NCBI GenBank assembly: GCA_900544555.1
Contig: UQWD01000007.1
Coordinates: 45,260-109,259, forward strand
From: an uncultured Eubacteriales bacterium
Lineage (GTDB): Bacteria > Bacillota > Clostridia > Christensenellales > CAG-138
Direction of reading: 5' to 3'
DNA length: 64,000 bases
A model generated the notes under the pieces. It saw only the letters and a list, made by a program, of their open reading frames with translations. It had not been told where the DNA came from and made no database searches. The number at the start of each line of letters is the position of its first letter. Within the stretch, counting starts at the first letter, position 1. A program made the position numbers and the translations under genes. Shown here piece by piece: positions 8,598 through 20,309 of this stretch.

Positions 8598-9788
8598 ATG
8601 GATGCTATACTTGAATTTCTCAAGGGCACCGGTTTTGCTTTGATAACTGAACAGCCGCTTTCGCTGGCAATGATACTTCTGGCGTGCTTACTGCTTTATC
8701 TCGCAATCGTTAAAAAGTTTGAGCCGCTTTTGCTGCTGCCCATAGCGTTCGGGATGCTTTTAACGAATCTGCCCGGCGCCAACCTGTTTCATCCTGAGTT
8801 TTATGAAGGCGCACATATTAACTGGGCGGCTTTTAATGAAGGCGCGGGATTAATCGACTATCTTTACCTGGGTGTAAAATTCGGTATTTATCCGTCGCTG
8901 ATTTTCCTGGGCGTCGGGGCGATGACGGATTTCGGCCCGTTAATTGCCAGCCCTAAAAGCTTGATATTAGGCGGCGCCGCCCAGCTCGGCATTTTTATCG
9001 CGTTTCTTGGCGCGCTGGGTTTAACAAGCCTGTTCCCAGGAGCGTTTAATTTCGGCATGAATGAGGCCGCGTCCATAGGGATTATCGGCGGCGCGGACGG
9101 TCCTACGGCCATTTACGTTACGCGCACCCTCGCGCCGCAGCTGCTAGGGCCGATAGCTGTCGCCGCATACTCCTATATGGCGCTCGTGCCCTTAATACAG
9201 CCGCCCATTATGCGCGCGCTGACCACAAAGAAGGAGCGCAGGATTGTGATGAAGCAGCTACGCCCCGTATCCAAGACGGAAAAAATTGTTTTCCCGATCG
9301 TGGTTACGATTTTCGTTACGCTGTTACTACCCTCCGCCGCGCCTCTTGTGGGTATGCTGATGTTCGGCAACCTGATGCGCGAAAGCGGTGTTGTGGAGCG
9401 TTTGAGCAAAACGGCGCAAAACGAGCTGTGCAACATCGTTACCATATTCCTTGGCATATCCGTCGGGGCAACGGCTACGGCGGAAGCGTTTTTGAACTTC
9501 CAAACGCTCGGTATTTTCGCCATGGGCATACTGGCGTTCGCGTTTGGTACCGCGGGCGGCGTGTTGCTTGCAAAGCTGATGAACGTTTTCTGCAAGGATA
9601 AGATCAATCCGCTGATCGGGTCTGCGGGCGTATCCGCCGTACCGATGGCCTCTCGCGTTTCTCAAACCGTCGGGCAGAAGGAACGGCCGGGCAATTATCT
9701 GTTGATGCACGCGATGGGGCCGAACGTAGCGGGTGTTATCGGCTCCGCTATCGCCGCCGGCGTATTCCTCTCGCTGTTTGCGCGGTAA
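8598..9788 (+). CDS. oadB: Na+-translocating decarboxylase beta subunit
   Basis: 396 residues with about ten membrane segments. Family signatures include GVGAMTDFGPLIASP, IIGGADGPTAIYV (the conserved Asp needed for Na+ binding) and GTAGGVLLAKLMN. The subunit decarboxylates carboxybiotin and exports Na+, storing decarboxylation energy as a sodium gradient. Beta subunits for oxaloacetate, glutaconyl-CoA and methylmalonyl-CoA are alike; the adjacent alpha subunit points to oxaloacetate. Confidence 0.93.
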   Translation: MDAILEFLKGTGFALITEQPLSLAMILLACLLLYLAIVKKFEPLLLLPIAFGMLLTNLPGANLFHPEFYEGAHINWAAFNEGAGLIDYLYLGVKFGIYPSLIFLGVGAMTDFGPLIASPKSLILGGAAQLGIFIAFLGALGLTSLFPGAFNFGMNEAASIGIIGGADGPTAIYVTRTLAPQLLGPIAVAAYSYMALVPLIQPPIMRALTTKKERRIVMKQLRPVSKTEKIVFPIVVTIFVTLLLPSAAPLVGMLMFGNLMRESGVVERLSKTAQNELCNIVTIFLGISVGATATAEAFLNFQTLGIFAMGILAFAFGTAGGVLLAKLMNVFCKDKINPLIGSAGVSAVPMASRVSQTVGQKERPGNYLLMHAMGPNVAGVIGSAIAAGVFLSLFAR

Positions 9789-9813
9789 TATTTGAATAAA
9801 TGGAGATGAGAAC

Positions 9814-11274
9814 ATGACGCATAAATTAATGATTACCGATACCATACTGCGCGATGCGCACCAGTCTCAGGCCGCCACGCGGATGCGTACCGAAGATATG
9901 CTGCCCGCGTGTGAGATACTGGACAGCATCGGATATTGGTCGCTTGAGTGCTGGGGCGGCGCAACTTTTGACAGCTGCCTACGGTTTTTAAACGAGGATC
10001 CCTGGGAAAGGCTGCGCACACTGAAAAAAGCGCTTCCGAACACCAAGCTTCAAATGCTGTTCAGAGGGCAGAATATACTTGGCTATAAGCATTACGCGGA
10101 TGATGTTGTGGAGCAGTTTTGCCGCAAGGCTATTGAAAACGGCATAGACGTTATTCGTATATTCGATGCGTTAAACGATGTGCGGAATCTGGAATCGGCC
10201 ATAAAGTTTACGAAAAAGTACGGCGGTATCTGCGAGCCTGCTATTAGCTACACCATCAGCCCCGTTCACAGCGAGGATTATTTTGTAAAGCTGGCGAAGG
10301 AACTGGTACAGATGGGCGCGGACGTTATCTGCATAAAGGATATGGCTAACCTTCTGCTCCCGTACGACGCCTACTCGCTTGTAAAGCGCCTGAAGGCGGA
10401 GGTTTCCGTTCCAATTCATCTGCATACGCACAACACTACGGGAACCGGCGATATGACATATCTTATGGCAGTTCAGGCAGGGGTCGATATCGTTGACTGC
10501 GCCCTCTCCCCTCTTGGAAACGGAACGTCGCAGCCGGCTACCGAACCTTTGGTGGCAACGCTGCGTTCAACGCCTTACGATACGGGGCTGGATCTGAACA
10601 AGCTGTCCGAGGCGGCGAAGCACTTCAGGAAGGTGGCGGAAAAGCTTAAGGAGCAGGGCTTCCTTGATCCCAAGGTTCTCAGCGTAGATACCAACACGCT
10701 TATGTACCAAGTACCCGGCGGAATGCTCTCCAACCTGATTTCACAGTTAAAACAGGCCAACGCCGTTGACAAGTATTACGACGTGCTTGCGGAAATTCCG
10801 CGAGTTCGCAAGGATTTTGGTTATCCCCCGCTTGTTACGCCCACCAGCCAAATCGTGGGCTCTCAGGCTGTGCTCAATGTTTTGGCCGGGACGCGCTATA
10901 AGATGTTTACAAAGGAATCCAAAGCGCTGCTTCACGGTGAATATGGCGCTTTGCCGGGCGAGGTCAACGAGGAAGTGCGCCGTAAGGCCATTGGCGGCGA
11001 GCCGGTAATAACTTGCCGCCCGGCGGATCTTCTAAAGCCTGAGCTTGATACATACCGAGAAGAAATCAAGGATTACATCCGGCAGGAAGAGGACGTCCTC
11101 AGTTATGCCCTCTTCCCTCAGGTGGCCATGAAATTCTTTGAGGCGCGTAATGAACCTAAGCCTCAGGAGCCCGCGTGGGAGGAGACTCAGCCTCAGCCCG
11201 AAGCACGGCCTGAAACTCAAGCCGGCCGCGAAAACGAGGTAACATACCTTTACGTAGAGGATTTAACCGTTTAA
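9814..11274 (+). CDS. oadA: oxaloacetate decarboxylase alpha subunit (carboxyltransferase)
   Basis: 486 residues. The DRE-TIM-like N-terminus RDAHQSQAATRMRTEDML and the SLECWGGATFDSCLRFLNED segment are characteristic of OadA/pyruvate carboxylase carboxyltransferase domains; HLHTHNTTG supplies metal-binding His residues. The TIM barrel ends near residue 300 and a conserved helical C-terminal domain follows. The last 30 residues are a Pro/Gln/Glu linker with no biotin site, consistent with the separate carrier gene. With its three neighbours it converts oxaloacetate to pyruvate while pumping Na+. A PycB role is less likely given the beta and gamma subunits. Confidence 0.92.
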   Translation: MTHKLMITDTILRDAHQSQAATRMRTEDMLPACEILDSIGYWSLECWGGATFDSCLRFLNEDPWERLRTLKKALPNTKLQMLFRGQNILGYKHYADDVVEQFCRKAIENGIDVIRIFDALNDVRNLESAIKFTKKYGGICEPAISYTISPVHSEDYFVKLAKELVQMGADVICIKDMANLLLPYDAYSLVKRLKAEVSVPIHLHTHNTTGTGDMTYLMAVQAGVDIVDCALSPLGNGTSQPATEPLVATLRSTPYDTGLDLNKLSEAAKHFRKVAEKLKEQGFLDPKVLSVDTNTLMYQVPGGMLSNLISQLKQANAVDKYYDVLAEIPRVRKDFGYPPLVTPTSQIVGSQAVLNVLAGTRYKMFTKESKALLHGEYGALPGEVNEEVRRKAIGGEPVITCRPADLLKPELDTYREEIKDYIRQEEDVLSYALFPQVAMKFFEARNEPKPQEPAWEETQPQPEARPETQAGRENEVTYLYVEDLTV

Positions 11275-11285
11275 GTTGATGCAAA

Positions 11286-11312
11286 TTGGCCGCCTCAGAC
11301 TGAGGCGGCCAA
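11286..11312 (+). terminator. strong hairpin after oadA
   Basis: A twelve-pair perfect stem TTGGCCGCCTCA / TGAGGCGGCCAA with a three-base loop starts 12 bases after the oadA stop. No T-run follows, so it may protect the 3' end or act with Rho. Confidence 0.6.
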
Positions 11313-12140
11313 TAAAGCTATTGAAGGATGGACTAAGCCGTTTTTATAAGCTCGCATGAGCGCCCTTTGCGTGTACCGCTAGGGCAGCGGCGCGCGAAGC
11401 GTATATCCAAACCACATGGCTTGCCGCGCAGCGCATTTTTTAGCTCACACAACGCATTAAATGGCCCAAATAAACGTCGCCATTTCCCCGCTTTATATCG
11501 TATAAGTATGTTTTAATAATTGATTTTTTCTTGATAGCAAAGCGAGGTTTATTGTTTAAGAAGGCAAAAGAATAGGCCAAAAGGCCGAAGGTTTTAGTAT
11601 ATTAAACTATCGGTTCTTACGAACAACTTTCATAGCATTTAGTTTTTTTGAATATGTTTCGGGCGTGATGAGATACAGATTTTTAGGCGTTAACTGTTTC
11701 TACCTCAACGCTATTTATAAACGATCACAACGCTTTGCGCCTGCTCCAATTTTGAAGACATAGTATAAATATAATTGAACTTTAACCAACATAGTTTTAT
11801 TATGAGAAGGCGGTAGTTCCGGCCTTCCTTTTACATCTAATACGTTATTCATATCTTACTGAAAACGATACTTTATCAGGGTATTAAATGCGAATGTAAA
11901 ATCATAGGCTTATGTTTTGATGTAATACCAGCATTTTTTTCTATACGTTTTTGTTTTAATAAAGATACGGTATTAACCTAAACTATGAAATAAACAAATA
12001 ATCTCTGAGCTGATTGGACGCGTAAAATATAAAAGCGATTTCTTTATTAGCGCGTGTAATTTTTCAGCGCCCGAGACCTCCAAAGCATATCTACAACAAC
12101 CTAACTTCTAAATTGCTAAAATCGTTCCCCAATTTGTTAG
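11313..12140. other. long AT-rich gene-free stretch
   Basis: No frame on either strand looks coding. A short hairpin GAAGGC / GCCTTC followed by CTTTT lies at 11806-11831. It may be spacer or an eroded gene; I recognise no remnant protein. Confidence 0.4.
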
Positions 12141-13277
12141 CTATTTACCCAAAAAACGGGCCACAAGCGTACGGTGCGACTTCATCGCCCCGCATGGGCA
12201 GAATTCCTGACAGCAAAAGCACCGTATACAAACGGACCTGCGAATACGCGGTTTTTTGTCTTTTATGATAATCGCGTTGGCCGGGCACATCCGCAGGCAT
12301 TCGCCGCATCCCACGCATGATTCTTCCATAACGTCTGGATATGACGCGAGGCAAGCCGTTAGCGCTTTTTTTACCAATGGGGATTTACCCGCGAGCTGTC
12401 CAACGCTTCGTGTTGGAAGCTTTAAAAAATCCGGCTTGGAGAAAGCTTGTAATGAACCGTGTATAGCGAGATCATGAACGGATTGCGGCGCAAGGCCGCG
12501 CTGCTGAGCAGCAACGATAGTCGGGATTCTATCCGGCTCAAGGCCTATCAGCTCCGCGCAGACTAAATCTGCCCAATGCGCGTTAGTGGATGCGATTAGC
12601 GCGCCCAAGCTGCGCGGGGTTCCGGCCGTCGGCCCGTTTCCCTCCATGCCCACAACCGCATCGACTATAACCAGCCTTGGTTTAAAGTATTCCTCGATAT
12701 CTACGAGCGCGTGGGCAAAATCAAGCGTGTCGGGGTACCGGTAATGATACTCCGGCTTCACGGTTCCCGGTACCGTTCCAAACATATTCTTAACCGCCCC
12801 GCTCAGGCCCATCATACCATGAGTTTTAAGCTTGCAAACGTCAATAATTGCGTCGGCTTTATCAAGATAGGATGTATAGCGGATCTCCTTAGCCCTGTAT
12901 GCCGAGGGGTTGCACGCCGTGGCCTGCCCAAAATCCCGGTTCAACTCAGCCCCCTCCCGCTCAGCCAGCGCCATACCCGTGGCCGCGTATACCGCATTGA
13001 CCAAAGGGGCGTTGTACGTGCCCCCAGGGCTGTCTCCTACCACAACCCTCGCGCCGCGCTTTATCAGCATACGGCAGACGCCAGCCACTACGGCGGGGTG
13101 CGTGGTAGCGGCGGCATCCGGCTTTTTGAACATAACCAAATTCGGCTTTACAACTATATTCATACCGGGCTTAACCCAGTCTAGCCCGGCGATGGGGTTA
13201 ATTACTTCCTCAAGCGCTGCGGACACGGTATCGCGCAAATAATTTTCACACGCGGCTATCGTAACATGCGGTTCCAT
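12141..13277 (-). CDS. DUF362 protein with two 4Fe-4S clusters
   Basis: 378 residues from ATG 13277, chosen because AAAGGAG lies 6 bases upstream; the frame extends 16 codons further without a better site. The DUF362 domain fills residues 1-310 (VVKPNLVMFKKP, then VGDSPGGTYNAP and KLKTHGMMGLSGAVKNMFG). The C-terminus is a bacterial-type ferredoxin with CVGCGECLRMCP and CIRCFCCQEFCPCGA, fitting two 4Fe-4S clusters. DUF362 proteins are thought to be redox proteins of anaerobes, but no reaction is settled. It stands alone, 65 bases downstream of typA on the same strand. Confidence 0.85.
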   Translation of the reverse strand: MEPHVTIAACENYLRDTVSAALEEVINPIAGLDWVKPGMNIVVKPNLVMFKKPDAAATTHPAVVAGVCRMLIKRGARVVVGDSPGGTYNAPLVNAVYAATGMALAEREGAELNRDFGQATACNPSAYRAKEIRYTSYLDKADAIIDVCKLKTHGMMGLSGAVKNMFGTVPGTVKPEYHYRYPDTLDFAHALVDIEEYFKPRLVIVDAVVGMEGNGPTAGTPRSLGALIASTNAHWADLVCAELIGLEPDRIPTIVAAQQRGLAPQSVHDLAIHGSLQAFSKPDFLKLPTRSVGQLAGKSPLVKKALTACLASYPDVMEESCVGCGECLRMCPANAIIIKDKKPRIRRSVCIRCFCCQEFCPCGAMKSHRTLVARFLGK

Positions 13278-13342
13278 AAACGACTCCTTTTCCATACCCT
13301 GCCGCCGTTTGAGCGTGCGGCTCACGGCAGCCGGCGCTTCGC

Positions 13343-15160
<1,818 letters not shown>

Positions 15161-15589
15161 TTCCTCAATCCTTTCTGCAAACAACCATTAATTATACACC
15201 CTGGCGCTCGCAATTACAAACGTGCAATTATTTTTTCATGAGCTGTACGGCGAGTGTTGATTATCATCTGCTTTTAGGATAATATATAATCTGCTAATCG
15301 CCAACATAAAAATCTCACAGGAACACTTGGTTTACAGAATACTGCTCGTAAACGTTTATCAACAGCCCGTAAAAATTCCATTTAAATATAGTTTCTGAAA
15401 ACGCTGTTTTTATTGATTGATGAGATGAGAATGGTAATATTTTTGTTTATATTATTTTTGTTATAGTATGATTGAAATAAGGTTTTCGATATATTTCCCA
15501 ACGATGGCACAGTCAATGTTAGCTTACAGAGCCGTTACCATTGTCAGGTGTGCTTGGCTCTACTATCGAAATTATTAAGCACATAACCT
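15161..15589. other. gene-free stretch upstream of typA
   Basis: AT-rich, with no supported gene. The typA promoter should lie at its lower-coordinate end; I could not fix it. Its upper end borders the decayed acetyltransferase. Confidence 0.35.
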
Positions 15590-16068
15590 TCACCACATGG
15601 TTTCTTCTTGCTTATATATTTTAAAACGGCAACGCTCCAAAACCCTTTGAGATGCAATACCGTCAACATCAGTTTGTGCAATTACAGTTGAAATATCATA
15701 GCGTCTTAACACAAATTCGCACATAGACTTTACAGCCTTCGATATATATAGCCGTTAGTTCAAATTCTGCCCCCAAACCATACGAAATACGATATCTCAA
15801 CTTCACCGTTTTTATTGAGTAGATTCTTGAAACCGGCAGAGAAAGTTTCGCAAATTAACAAAATAAGCTGAAAAACACATAATTGTCTGTGTCGTGCTTC
15901 GACTTAAGCAATTGTCCTTTCACTATTTTGAGGAAAATGCCCTCAATCGGTTCCGCTTTTTACGTGGAATTAAATACTTTGCTCAGCACCGAAATATCCT
16001 CTGCTCATAATTTTAATTGGTTAATCGTTAAAAGGATTAATTCGAGCCGTTGCGTTTGCAATACCATT
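15590..16068 (-). pseudogene. decayed GNAT acetyltransferase (RimL type)
   Basis: Reading the minus strand from ATG 16068 in pieces gives a recognisable GNAT enzyme. The N-terminus QTQRLELI is followed by AEDISVL and AEPIEGIFLKIVKGQLL, then AGFKN and NGEVEI, then YGLGAEFE, and finally KAVKSMCEFVLRRYDISTV with IASQRVLERCRFKIYKQEET and a stop at 15590. At least three in-frame stops (near 16007, 15962 and 15858) and several frame changes interrupt it. The order and spacing match an intact RimL-like protein of about 160 residues. The catalytic product would have acetylated an amine with acetyl-CoA; this copy cannot be expressed. Confidence 0.8.
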
Positions 16069-16174
16069 TAATGATCCCCATCAACATATCAAATAAACTC
16101 CATATAACATATTATAAGAAATTTTATGATTATAACAATTACCTTTTATCGTAAGCACATTCTACTGATAAATG

Positions 16175-17017
16175 TCATCTTAATCCTATACCTTTTAAAA
16201 CCTCATTTACGGTAATACCGTTATATGTGTAGGAAAGGTTGTCCAGCGCGAATGGCAGGGCTGCCCTGTCATCAAGCTTTATTAGTTTGTAGTTGTTTTG
16301 CAACCGGTCTAAACTTTTAATAATCGACTCACGGATTATCGGCCTTTTGATTTTATCTGCATCATCCATGATGTTACGCAGGCTACCAAACTGATTAATA
16401 AGCGCTGAAGCAGTTTTAACACCCACGTTTCCCGGGCCCTTGATGTTATCACTTTTATCGCCTGTTAAAGACTTGAAATCTACATATTGACAAGGTAAAA
16501 TGCAAAACCTGTCGATAATGTATTTTAAATCGCAAACCACAGAATGTTTACCACGATAACGCAATACCCGCACATTTTCACTAATAAGCTGAAAAAAATC
16601 GCTGTCAAAAGAGGCTATCACAATTTCCTCTTTGTTGCCGTACGTATGGACGTAGCTTGAAATGACATCATCCGCTTCCAATTCGGCTACCTCGGCATGT
16701 TTTATACGCATAAAAGATAAGGAAGCGTACACATCATCGATCTGTGAAAAAGGATTCTCATCAGCCGGTACTTGTGAGTAATCTGGCCGATTGGCTTTAT
16801 ACTCAGGAAGCAGCTCGGTACGGTAATTAGCATGTTGGCCGTCAAACAGCACAACAATATGAGTTGGATTTGTCATCTTAATTATTCTGATGAGCGCTCC
16901 AACAAACCCTAAACTCCCTTGTATTGCTTTACCACTTGCATTAGTAATTCTTGGCGGCATTCCAAAAAACATCTGAAAATACAGATTCAGCCCGTCAACT
17001 ATTAACAGCTTCCTCAT
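16175..17017 (-). CDS. stand-alone 5'-3' exonuclease (FEN/Pol I N-domain family)
   Basis: 280 residues from ATG 17017 with AGAGGTG upstream (a GTG nine bases earlier has no spacing). The protein is homologous to the 5' nuclease domain of DNA polymerase I: DGLNLYFQMFFGMP, EADDVISSY, SFDSDFFQLI and the helix-hairpin-helix GDKSDNIKGPGNVGVKTA carry the metal-binding acids. It should remove 5' flaps and RNA primers. No polymerase domain follows. It lies 79 bases downstream of galK on the same strand and is more AT-rich than galK, so it may have arrived separately. Confidence 0.88.
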   Translation of the reverse strand: MRKLLIVDGLNLYFQMFFGMPPRITNASGKAIQGSLGFVGALIRIIKMTNPTHIVVLFDGQHANYRTELLPEYKANRPDYSQVPADENPFSQIDDVYASLSFMRIKHAEVAELEADDVISSYVHTYGNKEEIVIASFDSDFFQLISENVRVLRYRGKHSVVCDLKYIIDRFCILPCQYVDFKSLTGDKSDNIKGPGNVGVKTASALINQFGSLRNIMDDADKIKRPIIRESIIKSLDRLQNNYKLIKLDDRAALPFALDNLSYTYNGITVNEVLKGIGLR

Positions 17018-17095
17018 ATCCTTCACCTCTCAATTATATTGACTTGCATTTACTCCAATACTCTACTTTGCTTTATAAGGCAAGGCAAACGAAAA

Positions 17096-18289
17096 TCAAA
17101 AGACCCTAACTATGCCCTCGTCACGCAATTCCAGTGGAATACAGCACCCCGCACCAAAAACGCGCCCCATTTGCAATTGATATTGCGGATATATCTCAAG
17201 CGGGACATAGGCTTGAATGGCGCCCGCAAAGCCTCCGCCATGTATTCTGCACACACCCTTTTCTCCAAGCGCGCGTTGACTCAAGCTTAAGCCTACCGTA
17301 AGCGGTTGACTATCAGGCTGACATATACTGTATGTATTCTGCAAAAACTCAGCGCTTGAACGCCCTGATTCTTCTACCAGTTCCAAATACCGTTGAAAGT
17401 CGTTCCGTATGAGCGCGCTCGCCATGCTGCCAACCCGCGTCATCTCGCCAAAAAAATGCATCGCGCGTAGAAACGCTCGGTCCCCGCACATAGATCGCAG
17501 ATAAGATCCGTTTTTAAGATAATCCTCCTCCTTAACGTCCCTCAGCCTTTGAGCGCCAAGCGCGCGCGCTACGCGCGCCATATCCTCGGGGATCCGGGCA
17601 TATTCATTCGTTAAGTTTTCGTGTCCTGTGCCGGTGTTCACCAAGCATAACTGATAACCACTATCCGCGAAGCGATTTGGGATGGAAGCTACATGCGGCT
17701 CTACGTTATCAAAATCCATCAGCGCTATCCCTCCATGAGCACAGGCGAGCTGATCCATCAGACCGCAGGGCTTACCGTAAAACCGGTTCTCCGCCCACTG
17801 CCCAGCCTTGGCGAGATCAAAAAGCGGGACATCGCCTCCGTTATATAAGCAGCTAAATATGCAACCGATCAGTATTTCAAAGGCCGCGCTGGAGGAAACG
17901 CCTATGCCTATGGGAATAACTGATTCTATATACGCCTCAAATCCGCCGGACCGGTACCCCATATGTGAAAGCCCCGCTGCCACGCCGCGTACAAGGCTTG
18001 CCGGCAAGCCCCGTTCATGATTCAGCGGTGTCTTTTGTGAAATGTCAATTACAACGCGATGGCTCCGGTTATCGCGTATGTGCAAATAGACTTCATTGTT
18101 GTTTATCGGTGAGGCTGCGGCCAGCATCTCCATTTTTACCGAACCGGCCAGTACGCGCCCGCCCTGATGGTCCGTATGATTTCCGCCCAGCTCTGTTCGC
18201 CCTGGGACTGATATTACCGCCTTGGGCAAAGCTGTGGGAAACAGCCCTTTAAAGTGCTTAATGACTCGTTCAGCGTTTATATTATCCAA
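17096..18289 (-). CDS. galK: galactokinase
   Basis: 397 residues from TTG 18289 with AAAGGAG 7 bases upstream. The galactokinase signature PGRTELGGNHTDHQ lies at residues 29-42, the GHMP ATP loop GIGVSSSAAFE follows near residue 125, and the third GHMP motif HGGGFAGAIQA near residue 355. It phosphorylates galactose to galactose-1-phosphate, the first Leloir step. galT and galE are not in the window. The glycines and serines of the ATP loop are intact, so it should be active; other sugar specificity within the family is possible. Confidence 0.92.
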   Translation of the reverse strand: MDNINAERVIKHFKGLFPTALPKAVISVPGRTELGGNHTDHQGGRVLAGSVKMEMLAAASPINNNEVYLHIRDNRSHRVVIDISQKTPLNHERGLPASLVRGVAAGLSHMGYRSGGFEAYIESVIPIGIGVSSSAAFEILIGCIFSCLYNGGDVPLFDLAKAGQWAENRFYGKPCGLMDQLACAHGGIALMDFDNVEPHVASIPNRFADSGYQLCLVNTGTGHENLTNEYARIPEDMARVARALGAQRLRDVKEEDYLKNGSYLRSMCGDRAFLRAMHFFGEMTRVGSMASALIRNDFQRYLELVEESGRSSAEFLQNTYSICQPDSQPLTVGLSLSQRALGEKGVCRIHGGGFAGAIQAYVPLEIYPQYQLQMGRVFGAGCCIPLELRDEGIVRVF

Positions 18290-18513
18290 TGGATCACTCC
18301 TTTATGGCCATGCGCCATAATACAGCGTATCGCTCACATATAAAACCGGCGCCGCGCATGCATCGTTATTAAAATGCGGGGAACCTGTGCAAATCAACTT
18401 GTTTACGCATTCATTCCCAACCTTTGAGCAACCTGCCCAGATCATGAGCTTAGTTCGGCGAAATATTTGGTACTGTGAAAATTAAACGTCATATTTAGGC
18501 GCAAGTAATCTAT

Positions 18514-20121
18514 TCACCTGAAATCTACCGCGATCTCGTATTCAAGCTTAACATCCCAGGACAGAGTATCGGTATTAAACCCCACCAGCTTTCCCAGCTG
18601 TACGGTGAGCACTCTGAGCCTTTCAACATTTTTTAACTGTTCTTCGCCAGCCTCCTTCAAATCCGCATCCTTAGCCTTTGCCGCCTTTTCCGGTGTTTCA
18701 TACAGGCTACGGCCCGCTTCAACCTTTTTAACAACAGCTAGATACTCCTGGTACAGCTTATGATATGCCTCTGAATAAACGCGATATATTACCGGGGTCG
18801 GGGACGGCGAAGCCAATGCGGACGGAGCCGGGGTTGGCGTTGGCGAAGGCGTAGGCGACGGCGTTGGCCGCCCCGGCGGATAAATCGTTGGAGCCGGCGT
18901 GGGCGTGGGCTGAGGAACTTTGAGCTCATCCTCCTCAAACGCATTCACAATGCGCTTATGTACGCCCGCATTTATCGCTTCAAGATAGGCCTCTGCTTTT
19001 AAATCGCCCCATTCCCAAAGGCAGTAAGGCAAATTGTATTCCTTATACTGCGCCGCGTCGTAATTGTAAATCTCTTTTATGAGCGCTATGCGCTTTTTCT
19101 GATCCGTAAGAACAAAGTTCCAGTTATAAATAGATTTTGTCTGCCCGCCCATAGAATGCATGTTTATCCGTTCAAGCGGCAGGCCGTAGCCAAACAGGGC
19201 GAACGCCGCCGTTTGCTCCAATGTCGTATTGGTAAAAAGCTTACCGCTGAAAGCGGTGACAATATCCGGTATTGTAGCAAGAAGATTTCTTTCCTTTACC
19301 GCTTTAAACAGCGCGATAAGCATTTTCTTTTGGCGGTTGATGCGGTTTTGGTCGCCGCTCATGGAGGAGGGCAGGTTTTTTCTTACCCGAAGATAATCCA
19401 ATACCGCCTGACCGTCCATAAACTGCGAACCTTTTTGATATTCGCGGCCCGCCATGGAAAAATCCATTTCCAGATCAAAATACACGCCGCCGATAGCATC
19501 GACCAATTCCTTAACGACAGGCATATCCACAGCGTAGTAATAATCCACGGGATAGCCGCCCAGCATCCATTTAGCGCCTTCCATCACCTTTTCAAAACCG
19601 CTTTCTTCGGGGAAGCCGCCCCCGCAGTTTATCGTGGCGTTAAGCTTGTATTTACCCTCCACCCCAGGTATTTTCGCATAGGTGTCACGCGGAAGCGAAA
19701 TCATATCGACCTTATTCTCTTCAAAGTTGATAGCCAATATCATCATCACGTCCGCATGATACTCATGTTTTCCATTCCAGGTTTCACGCTCCGGCGAATA
19801 ATCAACGCCTATAAGAAGTACGTTGACAATATTCTTCATTACTGATTTGTCCGCCTGCTCCCACATCAGCTGGTATGGATCGGGCGTGGGAGTTGCTTCC
19901 GGGCTATTACCCGGGGCGGGCGAATGATTAACTGCAGGCGGCGTAGGCGTAGAGTCCAAAGTCTGCCGAAACAGCCACGCAGGATTGAGAATGCGTATCA
20001 CCATAATTACGCATGCGATTAAAAGCGAACTCGTAACGCCCACGCAAGACCATAATATAACCTTTTTTTTATAGGACATCCTCTTTTTCGTTCTGCCGAT
20101 TCCTGTTGACAAATTCTCCAT
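18514..20121 (-). CDS. LytR-CpsA-Psr (LCP) wall polymer ligase
   Basis: 535 residues. A short cytoplasmic tail and one membrane helix (about residues 20-44) precede a Pro/Thr linker, then the LCP domain (LLIGVDYSPE, ISLPRDTYAKIPG, DQNRINRQKKML) with the Arg and Asp residues that bind the lipid pyrophosphate. LCP proteins attach teichoic acid or capsule polymers to peptidoglycan on the outer face. A second Pro/Thr-Pro linker (PTPSPTPSPTPTPAP-like) leads to a helical C-terminal domain of about 95 residues that is not part of the LCP fold and is unknown to me. No wall-polymer genes adjoin it. Confidence 0.88.
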   Translation of the reverse strand: MENLSTGIGRTKKRMSYKKKVILWSCVGVTSSLLIACVIMVIRILNPAWLFRQTLDSTPTPPAVNHSPAPGNSPEATPTPDPYQLMWEQADKSVMKNIVNVLLIGVDYSPERETWNGKHEYHADVMMILAINFEENKVDMISLPRDTYAKIPGVEGKYKLNATINCGGGFPEESGFEKVMEGAKWMLGGYPVDYYYAVDMPVVKELVDAIGGVYFDLEMDFSMAGREYQKGSQFMDGQAVLDYLRVRKNLPSSMSGDQNRINRQKKMLIALFKAVKERNLLATIPDIVTAFSGKLFTNTTLEQTAAFALFGYGLPLERINMHSMGGQTKSIYNWNFVLTDQKKRIALIKEIYNYDAAQYKEYNLPYCLWEWGDLKAEAYLEAINAGVHKRIVNAFEEDELKVPQPTPTPAPTIYPPGRPTPSPTPSPTPTPAPSALASPSPTPVIYRVYSEAYHKLYQEYLAVVKKVEAGRSLYETPEKAAKAKDADLKEAGEEQLKNVERLRVLTVQLGKLVGFNTDTLSWDVKLEYEIAVDFR

Positions 20122-20309
20122 TACTTGATCTCCATCGGTGTTATTTCATTATTACATACAACGCTTGTACGTTAAAAAAGTTGCATAATCTTTATTTGAC
20201 GCCGTCTGCCGACTGTGCGGCTTTAAGGTACCATTCTTTAGCAGGTCTGATTATACCATGCATTGAGCGCATTGAAAAGATATTTGATGAAATATTAAGA
20301 TTATGTCGC

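Noticed and set aside
8156..8629. 157-codon frame opposite the biotin carrier
   Set aside because: Reflects the Ala/Pro-rich linker read backwards.
15883..16071. 62-residue plus-strand frame
   Set aside because: Lies opposite the decayed GNAT gene and has no ribosome site.
19156..19845. 229-codon frame opposite the LCP gene
   Set aside because: Antisense shadow of the LCP domain.
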